From Psococerastis gibbosa (taxonomy: Eukaryota > Arthropoda > Insecta > Psocodea > Psocidae): 64,000 bases of DNA. Of the stretch, positions 10,380-21,413 are shown piece by piece (position 1 is the stretch's first letter; each line of letters starts with the position of its first letter). The stretch is taken from the NCBI GenBank assembly GCA_963971405.1, contig OZ020489.1, positions 8,494,001-8,558,000 of the forward strand, written 5' to 3'. A program made the translations under genes and the position numbers. The notes under the pieces are model-generated. The model saw only the letters and a list, made by a program, of their open reading frames with translations, had not been told where the DNA came from and made no database searches.

Positions 10380-11060
10380 GTAAAACAGTAACTGTTTCTG
10401 CTGTAAATACCTCTTCTGTCGAAGATTGGCGATCCCAATGGCAATTCAGACCTTGGATACTGCTGCTCTGAAAAGGGAAGTCGTCAAGCCAAATCACTTC
10501 CTTAGGCGGGGTTTCCACCGACCTCTCATTGCAGAATGCACAGACATTGACGTAGTAGCAGACATTCAAGACTTAGGCGGGTATTCCACCGATCTCTCAT
10601 TGCAGAATGCAAATGACATTGACGGAAATTTCTGTTTTACTCTATGCCATAGTTAAAATTGATCAATGATCATAGAGTAAAATCACAAACAAACTAAAAT
10701 TAAAAAATGGCGTCATGGGATATGTTAAGTACAAACATTTTAATAAATTTCTGTAAAAAGAAAAATTCAAATATCCGTCAATGTCATTTGCATTCTGCAA
10801 TGAGAGGTCGGTGGAATACCCGCCTAAGTGTTGAATGTCTGCTACCTCGTCAATGTCTTTGCATTCTGCAATGAGAGATCGGTGGAAACCCCGCCTTAGA
10901 TTTATCAACCAGGATGTTCTTCTTCTGCCGGCAGCCCTCTGACTTTCCATCTTCGTCCATATGCATCCTTATGCAGACTCTTCATTGAGTTCCTGCGCCT
11001 ACGGGGCCAGTTTCCCAACCCCAGGACAAAAGAGTGCCCTGCACATAAAAGACTGTGTTT
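10380..11060 (-). mobile_element. RTE-like LINE 3' end, split by a MITE
   Basis: The minus strand reads GAGRRRTSWLINLRK-like sequence (10,896-10,950) and then FGLTTSLFRAAVSKV and IAIGIANLRQ (10,380-10,504). If the MITE at 10,505-10,895 and one TTA are left out, the two parts join in frame across LINLRK. Two in-frame stops remain in the downstream part. The segment at about 10,975-11,055 matches 42,645-42,745. Confidence 0.65.
10505..10895. mobile_element. PIF/Harbinger-like MITE inserted in a LINE
   Basis: Ends are GGCGGGGTTTCCACCGACC and GGTGGAAACCCCGCC, flanked by TTA (10,502-10,504 and 10,896-10,898). Each arm holds two stacked modules: GGCGGG..TTCCACCGA, CTCATTGCAGAATGC and GTAGCAGACATTC, then the same start again. 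Confidence 0.8.
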
Positions 11061-11223
11061 TTGCTTATCCCGGCTTGGTATATAGATTCAATATGACACA
11101 CTGACAGGTATTTAATGAGCGCGGAAGCGCTCGAGCCAATTTTCCGGGCATAGAGTGTTATAACTTTGGTTCTAATTGGCGAAGAAACATAAAAACTACA
11201 GTTTGTCTTTGGACCTCCGTAGG

Positions 11224-11381
11224 TATGGACGGATACAGGGCAGTTAAACCCCCCTGCCCCCAAATATAGTAAATCTATTGTTAGTTAATTTATTATGCTA
11301 TAATTAAATCGATACTATAATATGTTTTTTCTATTTTAACCCACAACTCCCCCCCCCCCAATTGGGCTGGATCCGTCCCTG
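11224..11381. mobile_element. hAT-type MITE (158 bp)
   Basis: Ends are TATGGACGGATACAGGGC and, inverted, CAGGGACGGATCCAGCCC. The flanks TCCGTAGG and TCCTTAGG match at 7 of 8 positions. C homopolymers lie inside both ends. There is no coding capacity. Confidence 0.6.
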
Positions 11382-11837
11382 TCCTTAGGCATTTGTTCTC
11401 GGCCAACTTGATCTCGACTCATTTGATTTTGACTGATATGAATTCCTTTATTGTCGTTCAATACAATTTTCATTCGTTCAGTTGAATGTCGCATGCTTTG
11501 CTTTTAAACGAGCGGGTTAGTTTTGATACCTAGTTGAAATTTATTTCAATTTCCTGAATTGTTGGGCAATAAAGTTCCCCAATACAAAAGCTTAAAAATG
11601 GAGCCATGCCTTCCCTTCCCAATCTTCCTTGTTCCATTCGCAGGTGGTGTCACATTTATAAATTCTTACCGAGAAGAAAGATGGCCGAAACTTACACCAA
11701 CTATATATCAAAACTTGTTGGAAAACATTTCCCATCCAAACTTTGAAAATGCTTTTATAATATATTGGACTGTATTAGTACTGCTAAAAAACTGGGTCAG
11801 GAATCGTCCTAATCGTTGAGAACTACACTATAAAAAG

Positions 11838-12030
11838 TAAGTTCCGGGGTTCGAGAGAAGGAGGGACAGAGAGAGTGGCGTATCCGTAGTAATGACGAGC
11901 TCTACGAGATATACCGAGAACCTCCGGTAGTAGCCGAAATCAAGAGAGCCCGCATCAGGTGGCTAGGGCACGTGGACCAGACAATAGGGCACAAGAGCAG
12001 CCTTACACAAGGTGCCCCAAGGGAGAAGTC
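11838..12030 (+). mobile_element. LINE RT C-terminal fragment
   Basis: One frame reads EWRIRSNDELYEIYREPPVV then AEIKRARIRWLGHVDQT. This is the GEWRxRxNxELYxLY...IKxxRLRWxGHVxR signature that ends RTE-like RT proteins in arthropods. It is open for about 60 codons, starts abruptly and has no 3' tail. Another member is at 62,706-63,300. Confidence 0.75.
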
Positions 12031-12349
12031 GAGTGGGTATGTGTACTATGTCTGTTATATGTCTGTCTGATATGTCTATATGTTCTTTTTTCTTCTTTTT
12101 TTTTATCTCCGTCAAGTACGTTATCATGTCGCCCCCTAAGCAATTATGTTGTCCCCTAAGTGGTTAAGATGTCCCTAGGTCATATGTTGGCCCATTTAGT
12201 TACCAAAGTTCACTATGAGTTATTTGTACCGTCTTACTAGCTTATAATTAATTGCCCTCACAGAAGTCCACTCAGAATACGCTAATCCATAGAAGGTCCC
12301 CAATTAGTGGTATTCGGAGTGTGACAGCTATTTTTAGATGTTATATTAT

Positions 12350-12531
12350 CAGGGGCGGGCACAGCGATATTTTTTAGGGGGGGGGGGGGGGGTCATCACC
12401 AGGGCTGCTAGAACCAGATCTTAATAAAATCCTGAATAAGATGTTTTGTGTATTTTTTTCCAATTTCCAATAAAAACAATTTTTTTTTTTGGGGGGGGGG
12501 TCATGACCCCCCCCCATTGTGCCCACCCCTG
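12350..12531. mobile_element. hAT-type MITE (182 bp)
   Basis: Inverted ends are CAGGGGCGGGCACA and TGTGCCCACCCCTG. The flanks TATATTAT and TATATTGT match at 7 of 8. G homopolymers of 15 or more and about 11 nt lie inside, plus TCATGACCC near the right end. Confidence 0.7.
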
Positions 12532-12539
12532 TATATTGT

Positions 12540-13200
12540 TATTGTTTTGTTCAGTATATTCTGATTTCGGTTTCTACATTCCTTGCCTTTTCCGCATTTT
12601 CACATGTATGTGAGTACCCCTTATAAAGTATATTCTGAAGCCAGGTAGACTATATTTGAACTCAATCCATCATGAGCCATGCGGACGTGTTTAAAAATGA
12701 AACACGAATCGACCCTTGGAATTCCCGAACATAAAACCTTCTGCCTTTCAGCCCCGGACGCAGTCGCCCCAACGAACGCCGTTCGTTCTAATTTAAGAAG
12801 ACAGCTCCCAGCATTTGCTAACAATAGTGATAAAAAGTCTTTTCAACCGAAGCACGTGGATAGTAATTTTTTAAATTTCATTTTCCAAAACAGACATTTA
12901 TCTTTGCATTAATTTCCAGACAAAAAACAGTTAAATTGGAAATTCGTCTTTTTTTAGCTTGTCAATCTGTTAGCTTTGAGAAAGTATCCCAACTGCACCG
13001 CGTTGTGCAAGTAGGAAATAACTCGAATTCACTTGGTAAAGTTTTGCGGGGTTTTTAACTATAATTATGTTTGTATATTCGATATGAATTTTTACGTTCC
13101 TGTTTCTTTCTCCCATCAGGATGAAGATAGGTGAAATAAATAGAAATAACCCGATTTTTTTTTCATCGAATGCTTAGCTTAAGAATTAAGAATTAATTAA
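12540..13200. other. Intergenic, nothing recognised
   Basis: Overlapping open frames exist on both strands around 12,620-12,910. A TTTCAG acceptor-like site precedes about 50 open codons on the plus strand, but no donor or family motif follows, so no exon is called. Confidence 0.35.
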
Positions 13201-13202
13201 GA

Positions 13203-14078
13203 ATAGAGGAGCCGAACTGGAACTAGAAGAACGGCGCGCATCTGTTGAGTTTCTGTGGGTTCCAGGGGACCCTGGAATCGACGGCAACAAGTGAGCTGAA
13301 GAGCTATCCAAAAAAGGCCCACGCTTATTCTCCATTTAGGATTGGCAGTTCTTAAGAGAACTCTCGTCAACAAACTTTATAGAGAGCTTAAAACGGTATG
13401 GCGGTTAACTCCGGAATTGCGTGTATTGAAGTTGTTTATCTCCCCTCAGAAACGATGGGGGGCCATAAACTGAATGTCTGAAGAGAGCAGTGGCGGCTCG
13501 TGGTGTATCAAAATGGTGGGGCAACGAATTGTAATAAAGTAATAGCATATAACTTACCACTACTTGAATATCAAATAGATTCTTCGGCATTTCGATGTGG
13601 CAAACAAGTCTATCACTCGCTGTTTACATTTTTGTAATATTTGTTTACATTACCCTGCCTGGCCGTTGGGCAGAACCTGACTTCCCTAGTCAAAAATTCT
13701 TCTTTTAAAAATTTTATAATAATCATAAGTCATGACAAAATAGTGAAATTCTTCTCAAAAATAACTCTTATAATTATGATTTTAAAAAAATACCAATATT
13801 CAACGATATTATTAATACGAAACATTTAAAGTCATTTTTGGGGCGCTGCCCCGCTGCCCATGTATAAATGCATATGGCATGAATTGCATTGCAAGGTCCA
13901 TAAGAGAAAAGTTGTGTACACCTTTTCAATGGTGCGAACGATCTTCTTAACTTTTGCCTGACTCGGTTGTCATGGCGACCCGGGGCTAAATTGAAAATTG
14001 CCCCAAGTTGCCCAGAGCACGCACATAGCATAGCCGAATTGTAGCAGTTGCATTTTTCTTCAGAATAGTATATTATTA

Positions 14079-14126
<48 letters not shown>

Positions 14127-14460
14127 AAGGAAATTGCTTTGTTTGCCTGTAAAATTATGGGAGGGCTGTAGCCCCAGTGCCCTTATGGACGAGCCGCCTC
14201 TGGAAGAGAGACGGCTCGAACGACCGCAGTCATGGTTACTGGTCATGGTTTGTTCAGAGCCCACATGGCCAAACTGGGTCATGGAGGTCCTACCGTCTGC
14301 CGGCACTACAATGAGTCCGAGGAAACCGCGAGGAACGCGTGTCCAGCCCTGTGGCCTGTTGAACTGTATTGGGGCTGCCTACATCGATCAGGTCGATCTG
14401 ATACACTTGCCATTGAAGGACATGCTTGCCTTTGCTAACAAGGTTAAGCTGCAGTTTTTC
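13203..14460 (+). mobile_element. R1/LOA-like LINE remnant: RNase H and zinc-knuckle region, split by hAT
   Basis: At 13,203-13,330 the frame reads VEFLWVPGDPGIDGNK and AEELSKKGP, the WVPGHxGIxGNExAD signature of LINE RNase H. After the hAT insertion, one frame reads VTGHGLFRAHMAKLGHGG then PTVCRHYNESEETARNAC. This matches the LTGHGxFxxYLxR...CxxCxxxxETAxHxxxxC segment that follows RNase H in R1/LOA-type LINEs. Stops and frame changes show it is dead. Confidence 0.7.
13488..14202. mobile_element. hAT-type non-autonomous element (715 bp), copy 1
   Basis: A perfect 8-bp duplication GAAGAGAG lies at 13,480-13,487 and 14,203-14,210. Ends are CAGTGGCGGCTCGT and ACGAGCCGCCTCTG. It is nearly identical to 47,218-47,906. 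An ATT microsatellite sits near 14,080-14,125. No transposase frame is present. Confidence 0.85.
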
Positions 14461-15029
14461 GACAGTGATTAATATACAAGTAATAGAACAAAAAGGCATT
14501 TTATTTCAAATGCCCCATCTCTGCTTTATATAAATTTAAACTAAAAGAAAACTCCGGTGCAAAAGCAGAACCTATTACTTGACTATATGTGGCATTCAGC
14601 ATTATACTCGCAGCTGATCAAAGTATGATGTGAGAACGACACATAAATCGAAGACTCCAACAGTAGGAATGGTTCGGAATGGGGCCGTAGACAGAACATA
14701 GAACATACGTCATGTCTGAAAAAGATTTTCCAATAATCCAGACCCCCCCCCCACTCTCCTACCAGCCACGGCCTTAGCTTTGTCATCCTCTTTGCTTGCC
14801 ATTGTTAACCGTCTTCTCAGGTATATAAAAAAAAAATACATTTTTGACTTATCAGAGCAGAGAAAGAGTTTGAAATGACATTGAAATTTGAGTGACGGAA
14901 TCGTTATTTTCGTCTGTAACTGTAACAGGAGGGGGGGGGGGAGTTTCGAGGACATTTGACACAAGGACACATGAGAAAATTTTCCCGCGCGTTTTAGAGA
15001 CGAAAAAGAAATTTCCAGGTAGCTGACTG

Positions 15030-15120
15030 AGCCTAAAGTAAAATCGAAGTATACGCATTTCCACTGAATATGTCGACCGCACCTGTTGCCGGATCGTTTG
15101 TAAGTTTACAGATCGACCAC
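15030..15120 (+). repeat. Conserved repeat core, copy 1
   Basis: Contains CACTGAATATGTCGACCGC and GTTGCCGGATCG, related to CACTGAAGATGTCGACCGC followed by GATGTTG and GAAACG at 59,165-59,270 and, in both orientations, at 61,318-61,515. The flanks differ, as with a core shared between SINEs. Confidence 0.5.
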
Positions 15121-15179
15121 GCGGAACCTTCTGTTTTTTTCTGTTCCATTAATATATGGAGTAGATACTGGATCTATAT

Positions 15180-15510
15180 GTAATAATAATAATAATAATA
15201 AAGTCTTTATTAAAAAGAATATGTAGATACAGCGAGATTAGGGCCTGTACATAACAACGATATAGTTTGATTGAACGTTGGAGATTCAGCCAAGCCAGAG
15301 AGTTCAGGAGTGGGGATATGTGGTCTCTGTACGACTTGACATTCAGTACGAACCTAACGCAGTTATTCTGCAACCTCTGGAGGTGAGTTGCTTGTGCTGC
15401 GGTCATATCGTTGTAGACTATGTCACAGTAGTCTAGGAGAGGAAATATAAGGGCTTGAACGAGCCGTTTCTTCAGATCAGGGGGCATCGGCATTGCTTGT
15501 GGATGAGGAA
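15180..15510 (-). mobile_element. CR1/Jockey-like LINE, RT C-terminal region
   Basis: The minus strand reads LKKRLVQALIFPLLDYCDIV, then YNDMTAAQATHLQRLQNNCV and RFVLNVKSYRDHISPLL, then LAWLNLQRSIKLYRC. This is the RT thumb and downstream region of CR1/Jockey-type LINEs. It is open for over 100 codons. The 3' end is AATAAAGACTT followed by an ATT repeat. A short second copy of this 3' end is at 60,764-60,815. Confidence 0.8.
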
Positions 15511-15519
15511 ACACAAGGT

Positions 15520-16155
15520 TTCTGGTTGGAATCACCAACCTGACTTGTAAATAAGTGTATTCACTGTGTTGGTAGGAAAGGGAAAAAGGTAAAATTGGAA
15601 AATAGAGAAATAACTCAGCGTGAGGACCTCCGCCAACCATAATAGAAAAACCTAGACTACCTTACCTCCAAAGTTTCTTTATCATTGGCTATTAACCTAT
15701 GAACATTTGCTGTAGTCCACTTCTCGCCACATGTTTCCTTTTGTTGTTAATTCATTTCTGTGGCAGAACTAATTTTTTAAATTAAATAAAAATAAAAATA
15801 AAGCAAAACTCAAAAGCAAATAAATAACTAATATGGCCTGTTTCGATTCCCCAAGTGCATTTACCCAACCTATACGTGTTGGGTAAAGTGGGAATGTTAG
15901 GGAAACAGGTTTCCTTATGGCATCATTTTTCTAATAGAAAATCTGGAGTTATATTCTTCTATCTTACCTCAGTTTCCTACTATGCCTTAGGGTAAACCCA
16001 ATAAATAAATAAATAAAAAATATAATATATAAAAAAATATAATAAAAAAATAATATATAATATATAAAAAATATAAATAAATAAATAAAAAATATTACGA
16101 GCCGTGTCAATTCGAGCATATTAGGTAGAGTAAGTTGAAGATACACATCAACTGT
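15520..16155. other. Intergenic; A/T-rich low complexity
   Basis: No gene is seen. The segment at about 15,998-16,095 is a TATAAA/AAATA low-complexity tract. Confidence 0.5.
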
Positions 16156-16159
16156 TCTT

Positions 16160-16325
16160 GTCGGGGCTTGTGATCCAGCTGTTAAGACGACGCCCCAGTT
16201 GGACGTAGACCGTGGGTTCGAATCCCGCCAAGCCCAATTTTTCTATATCCTCTAAGTCTAATAGTAAGAGTGGGCTGAACGGCCCAAAATTCGCCCACAT
16301 GGAAAATAAAGACGATTTTTTACTT
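16160..16325 (+). mobile_element. SINE A: tRNA-like head with LINE-type tail
   Basis: The head folds as a cloverleaf: acceptor arms GGGCTTG and CAAGCCC, T-arm loop in GGGTTCGAATCCC, anticodon loop CCAGTTG with a threonine-type AGT. Position 33 is C instead of T, and the element continues into TATATCCTCTAA, GGCTGAACGGCCC and AATAAAGACGA. It is therefore a retroposon and not a functional tRNA gene. Relatives: 23,936, 32,575, 32,740, 33,724 and 41,285. Confidence 0.65.
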
Positions 16326-16869
16326 TCTGATTTCGGTTGGGGTATACCCCTATAGTGAAAAATTCTAACACTGCATCCTGTACCGTACCGTAATTCTGCT
16401 CCGAGTCTTTCTCTAACACAGAACCACCAGAAGAACGTAAGTCGATCTCGAAACGGAAATTAAGAGCAAAGTAAGATACGATTTGCTACGAGTTACCGAA
16501 TAGGAAAATTGCATTCCTGTTCAATAGGTAAGCATTTTCCTATTTCAATGAGGGATGTTACTGTTATTGGGGAGTTCTGTTCTTTCCTACAGGAATTGGG
16601 TTGGGGTAACTTGAAAGTAAGTGAAGAATTCTTCATTGTTTGGGTCTGGGGAACGTAGGGTTAAAGTCAATGTATACACAGTGATTTTTCGAATGGCAAA
16701 GCTTAATATTAAGTGTATAAGCCAATGAGGGCAAGTGATATTTTTTGTATAAGTGCAGCATACCGTTAATTAAGCTGCTCTTTTCGAAAATGGTCCAGTC
16801 AGCTGATGCCCACGGTTTGGTCCGACCATAAATCTGGACCGCACCGCACCGAATTCATCACTACTTGAA

Positions 16870-16985
16870 GTAAAGATAAAAGAAAGAAAGAGAATTGTCC
16901 ATATGGGCGAATTTTGGGCCTTTCGACCCACTTTTACAATAAACCGATAATAAATACTACAATGTTACATAAAGCTTGTAACAGT
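16870..16985 (-). repeat. LINE 3' tail fragment
   Basis: The minus strand has GTTACAAGC...GTGGGTCGAAAGGCCC then GAATTCGCCC-like sequence and a TTTC microsatellite. It is the longer form of the tail at 2,540-2,630 and of the end of SINE A. Confidence 0.4.
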
Positions 16986-17005
16986 AGAGTTTTCTTTCAA
17001 AAACC

Positions 17006-17190
17006 CAAGGCCGGATCCACGGGGTCGTGACCCCCCCCCCCTAAATGAATAAATTCATAAGATACCTAGTAAAATAATAATAATAATAATAAATTCAACT
17101 TTTTAACAACATAAATTACCTTTTAAACTTCTAAACAAAAAACTTGTGACCCCCCCCCCCCCCTAAAAGTTTCCGCTGGATCCGACCTAG
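17006..17190. mobile_element. hAT-type MITE (185 bp)
   Basis: Target duplication CAAAAACC lies at 16,998-17,005 and 17,191-17,198. Ends are CAAGGCCGGATCCA and TGGATCCGACCTAG. C homopolymers lie inside both ends. It is an inverted relative of the element at 61,596-61,785, sharing ACTTTTTAACAA-type interior sequence. Confidence 0.75.
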
Positions 17191-17199
17191 CAAAAACCC

Positions 17200-19220
17200 C
17201 CAGGAATCCGCAGAGAATTTGCTGGCTGAAACTAGGTTTAGAAACTATGCCAAAATTATCATCAGCCTGCCGGCTACGTCAAAGTTTACACATAACTTAC
17301 CGAGTTTATTGCAAACAAACTGTCCATATTATTGTCTGAAACACGCCCGCTCATTGCTTTCCACATGTTTACTGAGAAACCATTGCAGTAATGGTAGGTC
17401 AGTTACTGTGAAAACAGCAGTTCTACGAATATATTTAAGCTGGGAATTGGTTTTAAAGTTGTTTTTAGAACCTAGTCAGATTCCCTCTCTAATGTTTCAT
17501 CACATGTTTTGGCACCTACGTAACGAGGGAACGGGGGGGGGGGCGGCTGTAGGGGCGCCATACCTTTCCGCCACCTGTTCACCTCTGTCTAAATAGAGGG
17601 GGTTGAAACCAAATTTTTCCTTTTACTAAGCCTTACACCAAATTATCAAACATACGCATACCCCCTCCCCCCCCCCATAATTAGAATCCTGCATGCGTGC
17701 CTGGGTTTCATGTTCCCTAATGAGCTTGAAGGAACAACTTCCAACATGGCGTCGGCACTTCCGTACTTAGTCGACTGTTTAACTAGGATTAATTACCTAA
17801 GTGCTTCAATAAGTCGATAATCCAGTTAAGGGGAACGCAGGTTAATGGCGAAGACGGATGGCAGTAGGCCAAGTTTATACAGGATTAAGGGCCTTCTCGA
17901 ATAAAGTGCTATAAACTTTGGAGAATTATGAGGAAAGTGTACTTCCAGTGAAGCAGTGCTTGTTTCATTCAGAGTTTCTACGGGGAGGTGAAACTCCCTC
18001 ACACCCACGGTTTGCGTTAAGGCATGAAAGGTGAAAAAATCAGTCCCCACCAAAAAGAAGTTTCGCCTAGTTACCAAGGAGTCCCACTCTCACGAATGTA
18101 GGTTTCCCAATAAGATTACGTTCCAAATAAAAAGGGGGTAAAACTCCCCCGGAGCCCAAAAGTTACCCCCCCCCCACAGTGGAAAATTTTCGAAAGCCCC
18201 AACTTTCAATAGCCAATCTCACAGCACAACATAACACAGTAAAAATAAAAAAATAAAATAAAGTAGTGCTACTTTTAAACTTTTAAATTTGGCGGCATAA
18301 TTTGCAGCGACAATTCGAACACTTGAACAGGCAAACCGCATTTGCACTTTAGGTGTTTCATGTTTTGACCCCGTCTCTGTTTTCAACTAAGCATTAAAAA
18401 TTGCCTGAAAAAGCTGCAGCCCCCCCCCCCCCCCTCAAAATATCTTGGCATTACAAAAGATATAACTGAACTTTAAAGACAAGCGGCATTTCACTACACA
18501 CTATAATCGCAGCTCCCCCCCCTCCAAAAAAAACTTGGATAGGGGCCCGCTTCATCGTATACTATAAGCTTTTCAAAATAAATATCATAATTTCATATTC
18601 GAATTCCCAATTAGAACACTGGCCAGTCCCCAACACGTCCCCAGGTTTAGATCTACAATGGACTGTCGTTCCACGGAGTGCTTAGAGCAAATTTTAGAAA
18701 AATAACAAAACAGCTCGAAGATCACCGCGAAAGAAAACTTATAACAACATTTCCAGCCAGCTGGCTTCACACTCGGGAGATTTGAAGTAACTATGCCGCA
18801 AAGTAAAAATCAAAGAAAATCATTTTCTTTTCTACTGATTTTCAGCAAAGTTTCCTAATACATTTGTAAGTAAAATTTGCATTACGGACTCCAAGCCATA
18901 TTTCGGTTCACTGGCCTGGAATGGCAGGTCCCAAATGGTTTTTCGGAAATTTTTTGTTGATAAATCCCCACAACCCATTTTTTTTTTAAATTTCTGTTAC
19001 AAACTATGTCGAACTTGTCGGTGTCTGCAGCCCTGGAATGAGCACACAAGTTTAGATTATCGCTGATAATATCCTGATGGCAGTTGGCCCAAAAAAAGGG
19101 TAAACAGGTAAACTAAAAAAATGGAAACGGCTATATGTCAATTTCGAGATACAATATACCTAGGTACATGCTGTATATCCTTAGTATAAAAAAGTGCTAG
19201 CACGCATCTCTATGTTACTG
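17200..19220. other. Intergenic, nothing recognised
   Basis: No gene is supported. C/G homopolymers lie near 17,535, 17,668, 18,168, 18,421 and 18,516. The 125-codon open frame from 17,219 has no motif and crosses a G run. The minus-strand open frame at 17,826-18,077 is also unrecognised. Confidence 0.4.
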
Positions 19221-19288
19221 CATACTGCTTTGGTGGGCTTGTAAACCAGGCGGTCACGGAGTCATTTGATACCCACGGTACCAAGACG

Positions 19289-19414
19289 GGTGGTGAATTG
19301 GGTCATGGTGGTGAATTGGGTCATGGTGGTGAATTGGGTCATGGTAGTGAATTAGGTCATAGTGGTGAATTGGGTCATGGTGGTGAATTGGGTCATGGTG
19401 GTGAATCGGGTCAA
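19289..19414 (+). repeat. 18-bp minisatellite, 7 units
   Basis: Seven head-to-tail units of GGTGGTGAATTGGGTCAT with a few substitutions (units 4, 5 and 7). The period is a multiple of three, so the reverse strand reads as DPIHHH repeats, but no gene context supports translation. Confidence 0.9.
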
Positions 19415-19439
19415 AACTGCGGCGTCCGAGGGTAGGTAA

Positions 19440-19740
19440 AACTAAAACTACCAACGGCCATACCAGTCCACAAGAACAGAGTCTGTTCCAAACTGCGGCA
19501 ACTTGGTTGTGTGCACAGCGTTGGCAGGGGAACATGGTGGGACATGATAACGTGCTGAGACTACACCAGTCAATCTAAGTGCGTGTCGAGTCCTTGTCAT
19601 TTCACTAGGTTCCACAAGTGGATCGGAATCCACTATAATCAAGAGGTCCACTCTGTCAGTCAACTCCCCTTCTCCCTGAGGTGAAGGAGTCTGCCCTTAG
19701 GGTGCCTCAAGTTAATAAACAGACTCAATCTCCCCGCCAG
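19440..19740 (-). repeat. Dispersed repeat family C, inverted copy
   Basis: Contains GCACAGCGTTGGCAGGGGAA, CATGGTGGGACATGATAACG, CTGAGACTA and GTGTCGAGTCC in order. The last element is B-box-like, so the family may be tRNA-derived. Other copies: 31,345, 53,255, 55,168, 55,475 and 60,583. Confidence 0.6.
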
Positions 19741-20035
19741 GCGTTGGAAAATAACAACTAAAACCAACAAATTAACTAAAAGTAAACTAAAGTAACTAAC
19801 TAATTAACTGAAAGTAATTTCGACTGAAACACTCCTCTTCTCAGAATGCTTGGGAAATCTTTGGGTTTAGAACCAAACAAATGCAAAATGCAAGTTTGGA
19901 TCCGCACCATTCAAGGTACTCCGCTTTCTTTATCCGTTTCAGTTTCTACTTTTAAAAACTAGAATGAAACGTAAGACATGTCAACAGTAGATCATGTCAG
20001 AATACGTAGAATAGAGGTGCGGACTCTAACTTTCA

Positions 20036-20185
20036 CACGAATGGTTGTAGGTCAGTCCCACACATGCTACCTTTCTGGCTATTCTTCGGAGGGCATGTAA
20101 AGTAGGCACGTCTAGTTTAGTATAAGAGATGGTTTTATAGCTCTAAATCCGCTGGGTCAGTTTAGTAATAGAACTTGTAAGTGAT
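20036..20185 (+). mobile_element. SINE B, diverged copy
   Basis: Carries GGTTGTAGGTCAGTCCC, then GGCTATTCTTCGGAGGGCAT, GTAAAGTAGGC and the AGTAATAGAAC end. It is diverged relative to the copy at 22,305-22,530. Confidence 0.6.
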
Positions 20186-20859
20186 ATCGTTTTTGGACTT
20201 TGTTGGCAACACATTATAAGCCTATCTATTTATTATTATTTATTCCTTTATGCATTAGAATCGTCCCAATCCGCAAAACATGCAAGCAGGAATAAGGATG
20301 CCTCGTATCTCACGGACAATCAACCTATGGGAAAATGCAAATAAGTATTGATTCAGGCGTGGCCTCTCCACACCTGAATAGATCATAAATTGGCCCTTTG
20401 AACCAATAATTTTCAACTTGCATGAAATGCTTGAAGCTTAAACGCGGTTGAGCTTCACTGACCTAGACTGTCCTTCCTTTTGTGACGTCATTCAAAATTT
20501 CTTCTTCTTTTTAATAATTTATCTTGCTTGCTGTTCAATATAATTTTTAGTTTCTTCAACGCGGGTCTCTATTGGGAATCTGCGCTAGGAATTTGGGGAT
20601 TATTTTACGGGAGAGGATTATCTGCTCTTTTGTGTAAGTAGGGGGGGGGGGGGGTTAAATGCTGAAGAAGAGGCTGGTGGCTCTTAGGAACTGGATGTGA
20701 TCATATGTGGCTGTTGTGAGCATATTTTTGTTTAATTGAAAATTAAAACTGTCCCAAATAGAAGCCATCCAGTTTTTTTAATTGACATGCTATATTTGGC
20801 AGTATAACTATTTTAACATGTTTTGCTTAATTTAATCATAAATGATAACATCTTTGGAC

Positions 20860-21015
20860 TAAAAGCGTAGATGGTCAAAATTTTCGATTTCGAGATTTCA
20901 GTGGATTTACACGTTTTTAAGGCCCCCCAAATAAAAAAAAAGTGATTTTACGCAATGTCTGTCTATCTGTCTGTCTGTCGGCAAGTTCGTCCGTTCGCCG
21001 ATTTTTTGCCAAATT
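20860..21015 (+). repeat. Repeat family G, 5' fragment
   Basis: Shares GATGGTCAAAATTTTCGAT, GGATTTACACGTTTT and the CTGT run with the full copy at 54,248-55,044, then diverges. Confidence 0.55.
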
Positions 21016-21189
21016 ACTCAATGGATTAAAATTTACAATAAAAATGGAAAATTATTTATTTAATTAGCCTATATATAAAAAATGAAAAAGAAAAAAGGAA
21101 ATTTAATGGAAAATTAAAAGGGGGCCCAGCAGGGGTTAATCCTTTGGGGGTCCCCTGCCACAAATTATTGACAGATGCTGTTGACCTGT

Positions 21190-21395
21190 CGTGACTGTAA
21201 TTTTTTTATTTTTATTCTTATTTTTTTAAGTTAATCGTGTACAAATAATTCAATGGATGTATCCGAGTGACCTCTTCAGTCGCCGCTGTAGGTTAGTACC
21301 CATGTTGAATTATGAGATCGCGATCGCATGGCGTGTAGAGAGACTCGCACAAGTACAAGTACGCTATCACCTTCCTATCGAAGTCAATAAAGCAA
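21190..21395 (+). repeat. Dispersed repeat family F, copy 3
   Basis: Direct relative of 5,560-5,790: GGATGTATCCGAGTGACCTC, CGCTGTAGGTTAG and CTCGCACAAGTACAAG in the same order. It is followed directly by a repeat G copy. Confidence 0.6.
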
Positions 21396-21413
21396 TTTAT
21401 TATATTGATTTAT

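Noticed and set aside
16168-16241. Functional tRNA gene
   Set aside because: Good cloverleaf, but C at position 33, several dispersed copies with the same LINE-like tail, and mutated stems in relatives. Better explained as a SINE head.
17219-17596. 125-codon plus-strand open frame
   Set aside because: No motif, no splice context, and the frame runs through a G homopolymer.
19254-19535. Minus-strand open frame with DPIHHH repeats
   Set aside because: It is the reverse reading of an 18-bp minisatellite joined to an interspersed repeat. There is no gene context.
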